A stretch of 64,000 bases of DNA, from the NCBI RefSeq assembly GCF_001641265.1, contig NW_020167554.1, positions 1-64,000 of the forward strand. Direction: 5' to 3'. The stretch comes from Pseudogymnoascus destructans (Eukaryota; Ascomycota; Leotiomycetes; Thelebolales; Thelebolaceae). Each line of letters opens with the position of its first letter. Position 1 is the stretch's first letter. This document shows, one piece after another, positions 53,701 through 63,283 of the stretch. Under the pieces are notes generated by a model that saw only the letters and a list, made by a program, of their open reading frames with translations, was not told the origin of the DNA and searched no databases. Made by a program: the position numbers and the translations under genes.

Positions 53701-54001
53701 GCTCAATGTCAATTGCGTGCTCCGCACACTTTGAGTACTCTGGTAGTGACGCTGCCCCCTCATCATCAAAGACATCCTGGAAAGCATCGTACTCCCTTGG
53801 GATTGTTTGGGGATAAGTAAGGACCTTCGCTCTCACATCTGGCCGTAACTTCATGAGGAGGTGTTGCACCCGGTGCTCCTCACTATAGGCTGGCATGTCC
53901 GCCTCTAAGGTTTCGAGGTAGGTGGCAAACGCCTGCGCTGTCTGGCCGCCTCGCTGCCGCGCCTCCTCATATTTGACAGCCGTTGAGATCGTTCGGTTCA
54001 C
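50740..54001 (-). pseudogene. Gyp-F gag remnant fused to pol (RT-RH-IN); protease deleted
   Basis: From 54001 one frame reads gag text (ARQRGGQTAQAFATYLETLE, HRVQHLLMKLRPDVRAKVLT) directly into the start of reverse transcriptase (REYDAFQDVFDDEG, then PILFVPKPDGSKC); no zinc knuckle or protease lies between. It shows YLDDVLIY (near 53225), RNase H (LEMDGSGMAIAAILTQ, near 52775), integrase finger (HHDDLLAGHFGVAKT) and core (ITMDFIMGLPPS; VSDRGSVFTS). It ends HVSLLEPYHERRET without a chromodomain. Breaks: TGA near 53450, a frameshift near 53070, TAA at 51397-51399 and 51379-51381, and a frame change near 51230. Confidence 0.9.
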
Positions 54002-54198
54002 TGGGTCCTGGACGAGGTCGAGGAGGAAGTTCTTAAACTCCTCCCAGGTCTTCTGGAACCCAGGTTCCTGTTCGTGTCGGAGCCACGCGTCGCGGGGTTC
54101 TCCTGTGGGCCACGTCGTCGCAAAGTCGCAGCGTAGCTCGTCCGACTTATTCGCCCCTGGTTCGAGGCAGAAGGCGAGCTCACAGCTCGTAATAAACT

Positions 54199-54597
54199 CT
54201 AAGTGTTCCGCACTGTCTTCCCTCGGTATTCCGAGACTGCCTTTGCCCTAAGGCTTGGTGGAAGGCCATCATGGGATATCGAGCTCGCTGGCGTCCAGCT
54301 GCGTTCCGGGGTCGCGAGGGTCTGGGGCGAAGCCTCCGCTTCGTCCGCGCATTCTAGTTGTTTCTGCAGCTTCCGAATCCGCTCTCCCATCTCCCGTAAC
54401 TCAAGCTCCTGCCGCAGCTCAGCTTCGAGTGCTATGGCAGCAGCGATCTGGGCCTCAATCCCTGGGGAGCTGCGAACCCGTGACAACGGGGTTGTGGCCC
54501 CTGAAGCGGGAGTTGCTTCTTCGCCTGGTGCAGCGGCCTCACTGCGCTCACGCTTGATGCTCGCTGCGAAGCCTTGACGGGTTTGACGGGGCGGCAT
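54199..54597 (-). pseudogene. Gyp-F gag N-terminal segment
   Basis: 132 codons from ATG 54597: MPPRQTRQGFAASIKRERSE, an Ala/Ser/Pro-rich region, then a coiled coil (EAELRQELELREMGERIRKL). It ends at a stop near 54199, and the gag text resumes in another frame near 54001. A region with W-x-x-x-R repeats between them is frame-shifted. Confidence 0.7.
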
Positions 54598-54656
54598 TCT
54601 CAGCTTCTTTCTGGACTTCCCTACTGGGCTGTTCTTCCTAAATGTAGGAATGGATG

Positions 54657-54665
54657 AGCGTTCAG
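54657..54665 (-). promoter_or_regulatory. Gyp-F primer-binding site, self-priming type
   Basis: CTGAACGCT in transcript sense, two nucleotides from the LTR edge. Its exact complement lies in the same LTR at 54750-54758, about 35 nt after the minus-strand TATA box, i.e. where the mRNA should start. The 2-nt offset is the same as in Gyp-A. Confidence 0.6.
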
Positions 54666-54667
54666 AA

Positions 54668-54873
54668 TGTAAAAGAGCCTTGGCTGAACAGGGCAGTGGG
54701 AAGTCAGTTGTAGATAGTTACGTAGTCAAGCTCTCTATTGATATGAAGACTGAACGCTGACCCTCCTCCGAAGGTCCGCGTTCCTACTATATACAATTCC
54801 GGGCGGGGTTCGGCCTCCGCCTTGGTACCGCAGCACACGTGATTGGAGTCCGCACGTGATGATGCTCGTGACA
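54668..54873 (-). repeat. Gyp-F 5' LTR
   Basis: 206 bp, same ends as 48318-48512. On the minus strand: TATATAGTAGG (TATA box), then the GGGTCAGCGTTCAG segment that pairs with the primer-binding site. Followed by the ATAGC duplication. Confidence 0.94.
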
Positions 54874-55080
54874 ATAGCAGTGGTCTAGTACTGTATACTA
54901 CGAAAGGAATTGTAGAACCTCAATGCTGAGGCACCAACTCGCCAGCCAATAAGCCGAGGCAAGCCGTTGAATGGACCACACAAATCAACTACCACCTTCC
55001 GTATTGGTGATAACAATCACTAAAAACAGTCACCGAAAACTTACAAAAACACTCATTAGGAAGGGTTAGGACTTATTTCC

Positions 55081-57051
55081 ATGAAGCTTTTGATCTCCTT
55101 GACGAGATCTCTAGCCTCATTGCCAACTAGAATTTCGGTTTCAGCTGTTCGAGCCCCATTTCCAAAGGCCCAAATCCGAAGTATGGCTACTTCTGAAATC
55201 GCGAGCAAGACTCGCCGTGACCAATGCACTCTGTCCAACTATGATTGCTGGACGACGAAGCATACCATTGCTGATCTCTTCATTGACTTCAAGAACCAGA
55301 AGCTCGATGGAACAGTGACGCTGCAACTCGAGTCGTTGACTGAGAAGGAGTCCAAGATTATTATCCTTGACACTAGCTTCGTTGACGTAACCTCCATCAG
55401 CGTCAATGGCCAACTCGCAGAGTCCGGAAGCTGGTCAGTTGCTCCGAGGACGGGGCCACTTGGCTCTGCCTTGACCGTTGAGATCCAAGGTGGAGAGTCC
55501 AAAGGCCAGGTGGTAGAGCTTGCAATGGAGGTCTCAACGACCGACAAGTGTACTGCTTTGCAATGGCTCACACCTGCTCAAACCAAGAGCGACACGCCAT
55601 ATATGTTCTCTCAGTGTCAGGCCATCCACGCAAGGAGCATGTTTCCCTGTCAAGACACACCAGATGTGAAGTCAACCTACGATTTCCTCATCCACTCAAC
55701 ACTCCCCGTGATTGCCAGCGGGGTCTCCGTTGAGGGCGAGCAAGGCGTGGACTTCAAGTCCAAGACCGGAGCGAAGCTTTATCACTTTAAGCAGGACATT
55801 CCCATGACCGCATATCTCTTTGCCCTCGCATCTGGAGATATCGCAACAGCCCAGATCGGACCGCGGAGCACCGTAGCCGCCTCCCCCAAGGAGCTCGAGG
55901 CATCAAAGTGGGAGTTGGAGAGGGATACTGAGAACTTCATTAAAATCGCCGAGAAGCTCATTTCTCCGTATGTGTGGGGTCAATACAATGTCCTGGTACT
56001 CCCCGCTAGCTTCCCGTATGGCGGGATGGAAAACCCAATCTACACGTTCGCAACGCCCACTCTTATCAGTGGCGATCGCGAAAATGTTGACGTGATCGCC
56101 CACGAGCTTAGCCACAGCTGGAGCGGAAATCTCGTGTCAGCAGCAGCGTGGGAGCACTTCTGGCTCAACGAGGGATGGACGACGTACTTGGAGCGCCGAC
56201 TCCAGGCTGCAGTGCATGGGGAAGCGTACCGCGACTTTTCAGCTATCATCGGCTGGAAGGCTCTGGAGGATGCAGTTAATCTCTTTGGAAGCGAGCATGA
56301 CTACACAAAGCTTGTGCCGGACTTGAAGGGCCTTGACCCTGATGATGCATTTAGCACCATTCCCTACGAGAAAGGCTTCCACTTCCTCTACTATATCGAG
56401 AAGCTGGTAGGAAAGGACAAGTTCGATCAATTTATCCCTCACTACTTTAATACGTGGGCCCAGAAATCTCTGGACTCATTTGAGTTTAAAGATACTCTTA
56501 TCAACTTCTTTTCTGGCGATGCCCAGGCGGCGGAGATGGTGAAGGAAATTGATTGGGATGCGTGGTTTTATAAGCCGGGTATGCCACCAAAGCCAGAGTT
56601 TGACACAAGCTTGGTGGACAAAGCCTACGCTCTGGCAGATCGTTGGACGTCATCGGTCAACTTCGAGCCGTCGCTCGAGGATATCGAAGGCTTTTCCGCA
56701 AACCAGACTGTCGTCTTCCTCGAGTCGCTTCTCACTTCCTTCTCCAGGTCCCCGCTTCTCCCAAACCAGACTACTCTATTGGGCAACACGTATTTGCTAT
56801 TCAAGACACGAAACGTCGAGCTCTCCGCCAGATTCCTGCAGCTCGGGCTTCTAGCCAAGGATGAGAACGCATACGCACCAACTGCTGAATTGCTAGGACG
56901 CGTAGGACGCATGAAGTTTGTGCGCCCGTTATATAGGAAGTTTGCGTCAGCAGATAGGGAGCTGGCCCTCAAGACTTATGAAGCAAACAAGGGCTTTTAC
57001 CATCCCATCTGCAATGCAATGGTGGCGAAGGATTTTGGGGAGAAGCAGTAA
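55081..57051 (+). CDS. Leukotriene A4 hydrolase-type aminopeptidase (M1 family)
   Basis: A single exon of 656 codons. The first 34 residues (MKLLISLTRSLASLPTRISV) are basic and hydroxylated, like a mitochondrial presequence; a second start, MATSEIASKTRRD (residue 35), matches the cytosolic form of yeast Lap2. The catalytic motifs are complete: GGMENP for the substrate N-terminus, HELSHSW with the two zinc His, and NEGWTTYLE with the third ligand and the stabilising residues. The C-terminal helical domain of LTA4H type follows (RPLYRKFASADRELALKTYE). It removes N-terminal residues from peptides; epoxide hydrolase activity is possible by family. A hAT element lies 18 bp after the stop. Confidence 0.95.
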   Translation: MKLLISLTRSLASLPTRISVSAVRAPFPKAQIRSMATSEIASKTRRDQCTLSNYDCWTTKHTIADLFIDFKNQKLDGTVTLQLESLTEKESKIIILDTSFVDVTSISVNGQLAESGSWSVAPRTGPLGSALTVEIQGGESKGQVVELAMEVSTTDKCTALQWLTPAQTKSDTPYMFSQCQAIHARSMFPCQDTPDVKSTYDFLIHSTLPVIASGVSVEGEQGVDFKSKTGAKLYHFKQDIPMTAYLFALASGDIATAQIGPRSTVAASPKELEASKWELERDTENFIKIAEKLISPYVWGQYNVLVLPASFPYGGMENPIYTFATPTLISGDRENVDVIAHELSHSWSGNLVSAAAWEHFWLNEGWTTYLERRLQAAVHGEAYRDFSAIIGWKALEDAVNLFGSEHDYTKLVPDLKGLDPDDAFSTIPYEKGFHFLYYIEKLVGKDKFDQFIPHYFNTWAQKSLDSFEFKDTLINFFSGDAQAAEMVKEIDWDAWFYKPGMPPKPEFDTSLVDKAYALADRWTSSVNFEPSLEDIEGFSANQTVVFLESLLTSFSRSPLLPNQTTLLGNTYLLFKTRNVELSARFLQLGLLAKDENAYAPTAELLGRVGRMKFVRPLYRKFASADRELALKTYEANKGFYHPICNAMVAKDFGEKQ

Positions 57052-57069
57052 CTAGTTATGACGCGGGGC

Positions 57070-58321
57070 CAGTGTTGCCCGAGTACCGCTCCGAGTACTA
57101 CTCGGAGGATCCTCGAGTACCGTACTCAAAATTGAAGCTCGAGTACCGGTATTCGAGTACCGGTACTCGAATACCCGAGTAGTACTCGCATATAAATAGA
57201 AATAGAAGTAAAAATTGAAATATATATATACTATTCTAACTCTTATTGTCTGTATCGTCGCCGCTGTCTTCGTCGTCGCCTTGTGATAAAACACCCCAAT
57301 TCCGTAAGCAACACCATCATCTGTTCAGCAAGGTATTCACCAGAGTGGATCGGCTCTTGAAGGTGTATAACGTCAAGTATCGTAGTTCTCATTTGCCAAT
57401 TGTCATTTATCCAGTGTACAGTAACTGCTGCGTATTCAGAGTAGTTCCGAGCAGACCAAGTATCAGTTTTTATGGATAGTCGTCCACCATTTATAACATG
57501 CTGCTGTAGCTCTACTTGAAGCCGTGCTTTATGATAGCAGAATAGACGATATAGATCCCGTCCGATTGTAGTTCTACCTACTGTTAAAACAGTAGGGTTT
57601 AGATGATGAACTAATTGCCGGAATGAGTGGCTTTCTACAAGGCGTAGCGGTAGGTTATTTGATACCACAAAAGAGAGTATAAGCTCTCTATATTTCGACG
57701 AGCTTGGTGCGTTATTAGGTGCTTGGCGGGGCTGGAAAAAAGCAGAAGTAGAAGTAGAAGCAGAAGCAGAAACAGAAGTAGACGGCGTTGACGAGCTTCT
57801 AATTGAGGAGGATAGCTTCTCGTATTCTGTATACACAGATGGGTGCATCTTTTTAAGATGCTTCCAAAGATTACTCGTTGTCTGGCTCTTTAGTGGCTGG
57901 CTCGGCATATAGTTACAATCGGTTTGAAGGCATTGGTATTGGACTCTAGCAGGTATTGTATCTAATAAAGTACGGTAGAATAGCCCTTTTAAAAAGAGGA
58001 TTGACGTAGACTCAGGTAATTGAAGTCTTAGAGGCATATGATGCAGCTAAAGCATCAGACTGATACTCAGCCGGCACCGGCGATAGCGAAGAGTCACTCA
58101 TTGCAGGAAGCAATACAGAACGCTCAAGTGGAAGAAAGCTTCAATTATCTATTCTATTCTACGATCTATATTACCCCTCTTTGCCAAGGGCTTGGCAGTA
58201 CTCGGAGTACTCGGAGTAGTACTCGGGGACTCACCGAGTACTCAAAAATATCACCCGAGTACAGTAGTACTCGGGTACTCGGCGAGTACTACTCACGGCA
58301 AGTACTACTCGGGCAACACTG
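57070..58321 (-). mobile_element. hAT transposon, internally deleted, with 8-bp target duplication
   Basis: 1252 bp. Ends CAGTGTTGCCCGAGTA and TACTCGGGCAACACTG are exact inverted repeats. CGCGGGGC flanks it on both sides (57062-57069 and 58322-58329), the 8-bp duplication diagnostic of hAT. Subterminal blocks are packed with GAGTACT / AGTACTCG repeats (57085-57195 and 58195-58310), typical transposase-binding sites. Confidence 0.95.
57243..58037 (-). pseudogene. hAT transposase, N-terminal part with BED zinc finger, catalytic core deleted
   Basis: 264 codons from 58037. A BED finger is clear: CLQTDCNYMPSQPLKS, then LWKHLKKMHP (C-X4-C...H-X4-H). After a Ser-rich linker come the start of the catalytic region (LVESHSFRQLVHHLNP, VNGGRLSIKTDTWSARN with the first Asp of the triad) and a jump to an Arg-rich end. 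The last residues are the usual acidic tail (WGVLSQGDDEDSGDD) read in the wrong frame, so a large deletion joined the two. It may still bind element ends but cannot transpose. Confidence 0.85.
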
Positions 58322-58660
58322 CGCGGGGCAAATGTAAATGTTAATATACATGTGCAACAAGTTGCTATAAATATATCTAGAGCCGGGAATATAATTCCGA
58401 GAACAAATATTCGAACCCTAAAATAATATGGGTGGATTATAATTATAATTATATAACTTAGAGTCTCTGCATATGATGAGCCTCGCCGTTCATCCGGAAC
58501 CTGAAGTGGTGGATATCCTAGCCAAAAGTGTTACTATAATAAGCTATAAGTGGCAACGATTGTATCCCCAATTTAAGCCTTCACTGAGCTACGAATGCTC
58601 CTATATTGGGGATGCTGACACCGCATTGCTCGCCTGCTTCTATCCCAACGGTGCATCCAT
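58322..58660. other. 3' flanking region after the hAT insertion
   Basis: 339 bp, A/T-rich up to 58470, with no gene. It holds the 3' end of the dipeptidase transcript (minus strand). A short frame at 58473-58664 is not supported. Confidence 0.4.
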
Positions 58661-60356
58661 CTAAACCATTGGCTCCTCGGCCGCGTAATGCAGGTAAGCG
58701 CCCAGGGTCTTGATACCCTCGAGGTAGTTGCTCTTGTCGAGCTTCTCGTTAGTGCTGTGCGCCATATCCGTGCTGCTGCCCATTGGCAGCAAGAGCACAT
58801 TCTTGCCGGTTGCCTCCTCAAACGTCAACGTAACGGGGATACTGCAACCTGTTAGCAAAACGCCAAGTTAGCGTGGGTTCTGTGAGGTTAGAAGCATACC
58901 TTCCACCTTCTCTAGTCAAATCCGGTGCGACGCCCCATACACGCTCCGATGCCTTGGCGGCGGCGCTGAAGTTCCAGTGCTTGGGGCTCGCGACCCACCA
59001 CTTGCCGTCGTGCATTAGGCTGACGTCGAGGGTGTTCTTAGACTTCAGCTTGGCGAAAACTTCGGTAACGTACTCCTTGACCAGGCGGGTCACGTCCTCG
59101 CTCTCCATGTTGGGCACGGTGCGGATGGAGAACTTGCCAATAACCTTGGCGGGGATGACGGTCTTGGCGCCAGGCTGCGAGAAAGCACCCTCGATGCCAT
59201 GGACGGAGAGGGAGGGAAAGCGCCAGCGTGCCATGAGGGTGCTCTCCTTATCCTCGAAGATTGTGGTCTTCGAGCCGAGGGACTCGTGGAGGTTGTCCAT
59301 GGTGAAAGCAATGTCCTTGTATAGACCCTTCTCTTCCTCAGTGACGGGGGCAACGAGCTCGGCGAGTCCAGGGATTTGGATCTTGCCGTTGGTGTCGACC
59401 AGAGAGCCAAGGACGCGGACAAGGTCGGTCATGGGCTCCTGTGCGGAACCACCGAAGACTCCACTGTGAAGATCTTGACCAGGGCCAGAAATTTCAACAG
59501 AATAGTAGTTGCAGCCGCGGAGACCATAGGTGAGGCAGGGCTTCTCGGTGCCGAGCCAGTAGTTATCAGAGATACAAACGGCATCGGTATCCTTGAAGAA
59601 CTTTCCAGCCTCCTCCTTGATGAAATCATCAAGACCCTCAGAGCCGTATTCTTCCATGCCCTCGAAGCACATCAGCAGGTTGACGGGGAAGTCAATCCCA
59701 GCCTTCTGGTGAGCCTCGATAGCATTGAGCCATCCCAAAACAGGGCCCTTGTCATCAGTGCTGCCACGGCCAAACATGCGTCCCTTATCATCAACGGTGA
59801 GCTCGAAGGGCTCCGTCGCCCATCCGTCCTCCTTCGCAGCTGGCTGGACGTCGTAATGCCCGTAAACGAGGATCGTACGCTTCGCCTTGTCGTTACCGTA
59901 TCTGGCAACAACTACAGGAGGAAGCATCAAGTGCTCCTTGTGTGGCTGGGGACCCAAGGGCCGCAACTCGACGTGAGCGCCTAATGCCTCGAGCTCCTTC
60001 CCGAGCCATTCCCCCATGCGCACAACATCTGGGCGACGCTCGTCCTCAGCCGAGATAGAGGGGATGGCGACTGCCTGGCGAAGGCGCTCGATGAAGTGGT
60101 CGGCTTGGGCGTCGACCTCCTTGAAGAATGCGTCCAGTTGTGGGGCCATTTTCTGCGCTTGGTGCTCGCGGCGTTGTTCTGCTGTCAAGAGCTGAGATGA
60201 GTATGAGCGTATGGATGGAGTTTTGCTTTGAAGAGGTCTTGGGTGAATAGATCGGAGAGGGTATAGAGAGGAAGTGCGGCAGGTCGTAGAGGTTGTAAAG
60301 GTGTTCAAGCGGGCATTAGTTTGCTTGAAGATGTTTCGCGCCAGAAGTCTTGACAT
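58661..60356 (-). CDS. Cytosolic non-specific dipeptidase (CNDP2/Dug1 type, M20 metallopeptidase)
   Basis: Exons 60356-58900 and 58841-58661 give 545 aa (intron GTATGC..TTGCAG). The first 68 residues resemble a mitochondrial targeting sequence (MSRLLARNIFKQTNARLNTF); MAPQLDAFFKEVDAQADHFI (residue 69) is the start of known cytosolic Dug1/CNDP2 proteins. Metal ligands are present: VYGHYDVQPA (His, Asp nearby), GRGSTDDKGP (Asp), CFEGMEEYGSEG (Glu pair), CISDNYWLG and, in the last exon, GSSTDMAHSTNEKL (His). The enzyme cuts Cys-Gly and other dipeptides, which is part of glutathione turnover. All key residues are intact. Confidence 0.95.
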
Positions 60357-60718
60357 TGGAGGGAAAACCCTGTATAGGAAGGTGTAGAGAAATGCGTTGT
60401 CTCGACAGCCTTGTGGTGGGGTTCACAACAGTCACCAATCGACGATGGTGCCGGTTAGGAACGGCCCATTACTCATGCCCCCCAAAAAGTCTGAAGTAGG
60501 ACCGTGCACGGCAGAGGGTTGATACGAAGGGTTGATACCTTCAGCTTCACACTTTGGCTTCATGAGAAATATTTTTGCTCTTCCTGAGGCCGCATTATAT
60601 TACAAGAGTGTAGTATTGTACATATATCTACTATACATAATTTGTATTTACAAAGACGGCTCTAAGCCTCTAATATTTGTATACAGTTCGTCCCTAATTC
60701 CCGCTTCAAGCGACGCGA
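60357..60718. promoter_or_regulatory. Promoter of the dipeptidase gene and 3' region of the PPR gene
   Basis: 362 bp between two co-directional minus-strand genes; no motif assigned. A/T-rich at 60590-60680. Confidence 0.4.
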
Positions 60719-63283
60719 CTATTCTTCGTCACGCCAGAACCTTCGTTTTATTCTAACAACCGGTGCATATTTCAACAAATGCTCCATGCCCTTCTCGAAA
60801 TCGTCGTCCATTAGCTTGGAAACAGTTTCATCTGCCTTGACCGAGGCAACCAGTAATTTCGTGAGGGACCCAGCAGCCCGCCACTCCTTAAAAATCAACA
60901 GTTCTGACTTGACAGTTTCAACTGCGTGGTGAAAGGCTTTCCATTGACTTAGAGACGATTCGTCAGGGGTTTGACTCTCATCTTTGGGAGCTGGTGGGCA
61001 GATTTCCCTAACGACGAAAACCCCAGCGGTCAGATCCCACACGCTGTCAGGCGGAGCGGATGGGCCAGGAAGAGACGGAAGGGTTGTGCTTTGGAACATG
61101 AATGCAGATTGAAGGCTAGTAGAAACTCGTTTTCGCATCTCGAACCTAGCGCATGCATCTAGGCAGGCACGTTGCCAAATAACACGTGCAGTACTGTAAA
61201 GGCGCCAGCGCCAGGCGAATTTGAAAAGAATCTCGTACGTAGTTCCGTCGGGTCGAAACCTGGCCTGCTCAGAGACGCGATCTAAAGCCCTGATATTGTT
61301 TCGAAAGTCCCTCGCATCCGTAGAGTGAGTGAAGATGGTGTTGATAGACACAGCATTAGGCACGATATTCTGCTCGACCATGTAGTCGACGAGAGACCAA
61401 CACTCCGAGAGGAGACCACGCTTGCCCAGTTCCTCCAAAACCTTGTTAGCCCCGGACACCGAGAGCCATCCATCTCCATAACGAGATGTCATGTTTTCGA
61501 TGAAAGGGGCAACGAGCTGATTTTTGTTCAGACAAAAAGTCATTTCGTGGGGTAGCAAGAGCTCGCAGACGTCGCTCAAGAGCCCTTCCTCATGGAAAAG
61601 CCCTCGGTCTTGCATCGCTTCGTAGACATGCAAAATGGCTTTAGGATTTCGCAATACCATCATAAATGCCCTCCAAGTTCCAGAATTGGGGCGATAGCCA
61701 CTATGTATCATTACCCCCAATAAAGCGGCGAAAGTATTGATATTTTGGGTCTTCGCACAGCCTCGTAGAAGGATGTTGTAGGTTTCGGGTGTCAGTGGAA
61801 ATCCGGCCCTACGCGCCTTGTCGAATATCTCCCGGGTTGCAGCGACCCTACCATACTTCGCAAGAAATGACACTGCCTCGTTCAAACCAGTGATGGTCAT
61901 CACATCCATACACTCGTCATAGGCAAATACCTCTAGCAACCGTTCGGCGACGATTTCTACATGGTCTTCGTTTTTCCTGTATAGCATCTTATGAAGCGGA
62001 CTTGTCATTTTGATTCCCGTTAATGATCGTATGTATAATTCGAGGGACTTTTCCGTCAGTCTTCTAGGCTTAGGTATGCTGTCTGCCCTCCTTGGTATAT
62101 CGTCAACCTTACTGGATGCAAGGTAATACTGCGTTGTAATATGTGCCGAACCTCTTGCATCTGTAGACTGAGCTACGTCTGTAGTTGTCGACCGGGTGCT
62201 GTACTGGGAAAACGCAAAAGCTCTATTTGTCGAGTTGGAAACTGCCGCCGGGACGATTCGGAAGATGTGTGCTGCTGCCGCCGAGATGCATATCGGCGGC
62301 CCTGACAACAATAACGACCGAGTAGATTTGCCCTCCTCAGCTTCGAGAAGTTCGATGTCGCAACCCGTCAGGTTCTTGATATCCATTATATTGTTACCAG
62401 GCCCAAGGAGCAATGAGTCAACAGCGTTGTCGGGGACTGAAATCCTAAGAAGAGTGTTCTCAACTCGTTTCGGGGTGTAACGAATAAGGGTCTTGAGTAC
62501 TTCTGGAGGACCCCTTTGGGGAAAACCTCTATCCTCGTTCATATTTTCGTGCTGCAATCTGCGTACTTCATCTTGATACCACCACCTCATTTCGACACGT
62601 TCTGTCGTCGATAATATCATCCGCACCTTCTGTCCATATGCCACTTTTCTAAACGTATCTTTCTGTATAATTGGGCGCGGATATGCTTGAACAATATTTC
62701 GTATTATGGTAGCCCCTGTATCGGCTTGTTGCTCGCTAGTAGTTGGGTATTTGCTCGATTTAGTACGGAACTTGCGAGCCTTCGGCGCCATACCATCATC
62801 CTTAATCTTCACGCGACGTATGTCAAGGGCGTCGTTAACGCTTACCACCCGCTGTATTTGCAAACGCCGAGGGTGAGGGTTTTTCTGGTTGCTTCTACGG
62901 CCGTTCGGGGACAAGTCGCCTCGAGGCCCTTCATTGTTGCAAATGTCCTTATTACTCGCCGCGTGAGAATATTGCTGTGCTCCCTCCGCTTTTGAAATCA
63001 ATTCATACTCCTGACTGGACGAGCCCGGCGCCACCGGGCGGGTATCAAGGGTGTGGGTATCAAAAGACGACGAAGACGACGACCATGCTTGTTGTGATTC
63101 AGGCGCCGATCGGGAATGGAGTGTCGATTGGCCATTGCGGAGAACCTCTGCTGCGCTTGAACCAAATCCTCGTGCCGTCGGGTATAGAAAGAGCAATGGC
63201 TCGCGAATGTTGCGATGGAGCGTTGGCGAACATCTAGACAGGACTGCCTTGCATATCGAAATGCTACGGCTGCCAGGTACCAT
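60719..63283 (-). CDS. Mitochondrial pentatricopeptide-repeat (PPR) protein with KH-like segment
   Basis: A single exon of 854 codons. The N-terminus (MVPGSRSISICKAVLSRCSP) looks like a mitochondrial presequence, followed by a basic, disordered region. A KH-like segment (LLRISVPDNAVDSLLLGPGN, NIMDIKNLTGCDIELLEAEE, with a G-P-G-N loop in place of GxxG) comes before the repeats. PPR units are seen at FLAKYGRVAATREIFDKARR, LTPETYNILLRGCAKTQNIN, YRPNSGTWRAFMMVLR, IVPNAVSINTIFTHSTDARD and FRPDGTTYEILFKFAWRW. The layout (KH-like plus PPR) fits fungal mitochondrial RNA-stability or translation factors. The exact RNA target cannot be read. Confidence 0.85.
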   Translation of the reverse strand: MVPGSRSISICKAVLSRCSPTLHRNIREPLLFLYPTARGFGSSAAEVLRNGQSTLHSRSAPESQQAWSSSSSSFDTHTLDTRPVAPGSSSQEYELISKAEGAQQYSHAASNKDICNNEGPRGDLSPNGRRSNQKNPHPRRLQIQRVVSVNDALDIRRVKIKDDGMAPKARKFRTKSSKYPTTSEQQADTGATIIRNIVQAYPRPIIQKDTFRKVAYGQKVRMILSTTERVEMRWWYQDEVRRLQHENMNEDRGFPQRGPPEVLKTLIRYTPKRVENTLLRISVPDNAVDSLLLGPGNNIMDIKNLTGCDIELLEAEEGKSTRSLLLSGPPICISAAAAHIFRIVPAAVSNSTNRAFAFSQYSTRSTTTDVAQSTDARGSAHITTQYYLASSKVDDIPRRADSIPKPRRLTEKSLELYIRSLTGIKMTSPLHKMLYRKNEDHVEIVAERLLEVFAYDECMDVMTITGLNEAVSFLAKYGRVAATREIFDKARRAGFPLTPETYNILLRGCAKTQNINTFAALLGVMIHSGYRPNSGTWRAFMMVLRNPKAILHVYEAMQDRGLFHEEGLLSDVCELLLPHEMTFCLNKNQLVAPFIENMTSRYGDGWLSVSGANKVLEELGKRGLLSECWSLVDYMVEQNIVPNAVSINTIFTHSTDARDFRNNIRALDRVSEQARFRPDGTTYEILFKFAWRWRLYSTARVIWQRACLDACARFEMRKRVSTSLQSAFMFQSTTLPSLPGPSAPPDSVWDLTAGVFVVREICPPAPKDESQTPDESSLSQWKAFHHAVETVKSELLIFKEWRAAGSLTKLLVASVKADETVSKLMDDDFEKGMEHLLKYAPVVRIKRRFWRDEE

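Larger units (their letters stand above)
48318..54873 (-). mobile_element. Gyp-F: complete but non-autonomous Ty3/Gypsy element with 5-bp target duplication
   Basis: Both LTRs are present, and ATAGC flanks the element at 48313-48317 and 54874-54878. On the minus strand: LTR, self-priming site, a shortened gag fused to reverse transcriptase, RNase H and integrase, then an antisense accessory gene and the 3' LTR. The two LTRs differ by about 8 substitutions, one base and a 12-bp indel. A 936-bp solo LTR of the Gyp-B family sits inside the accessory gene. Deletion of protease and zinc knuckle, plus stops, means it cannot move alone. Confidence 0.95.

Noticed and set aside
58873..59984. Plus-strand frames of about 200 codons opposite the dipeptidase
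   Set aside because: They mirror the intact minus-strand enzyme; no own motifs.
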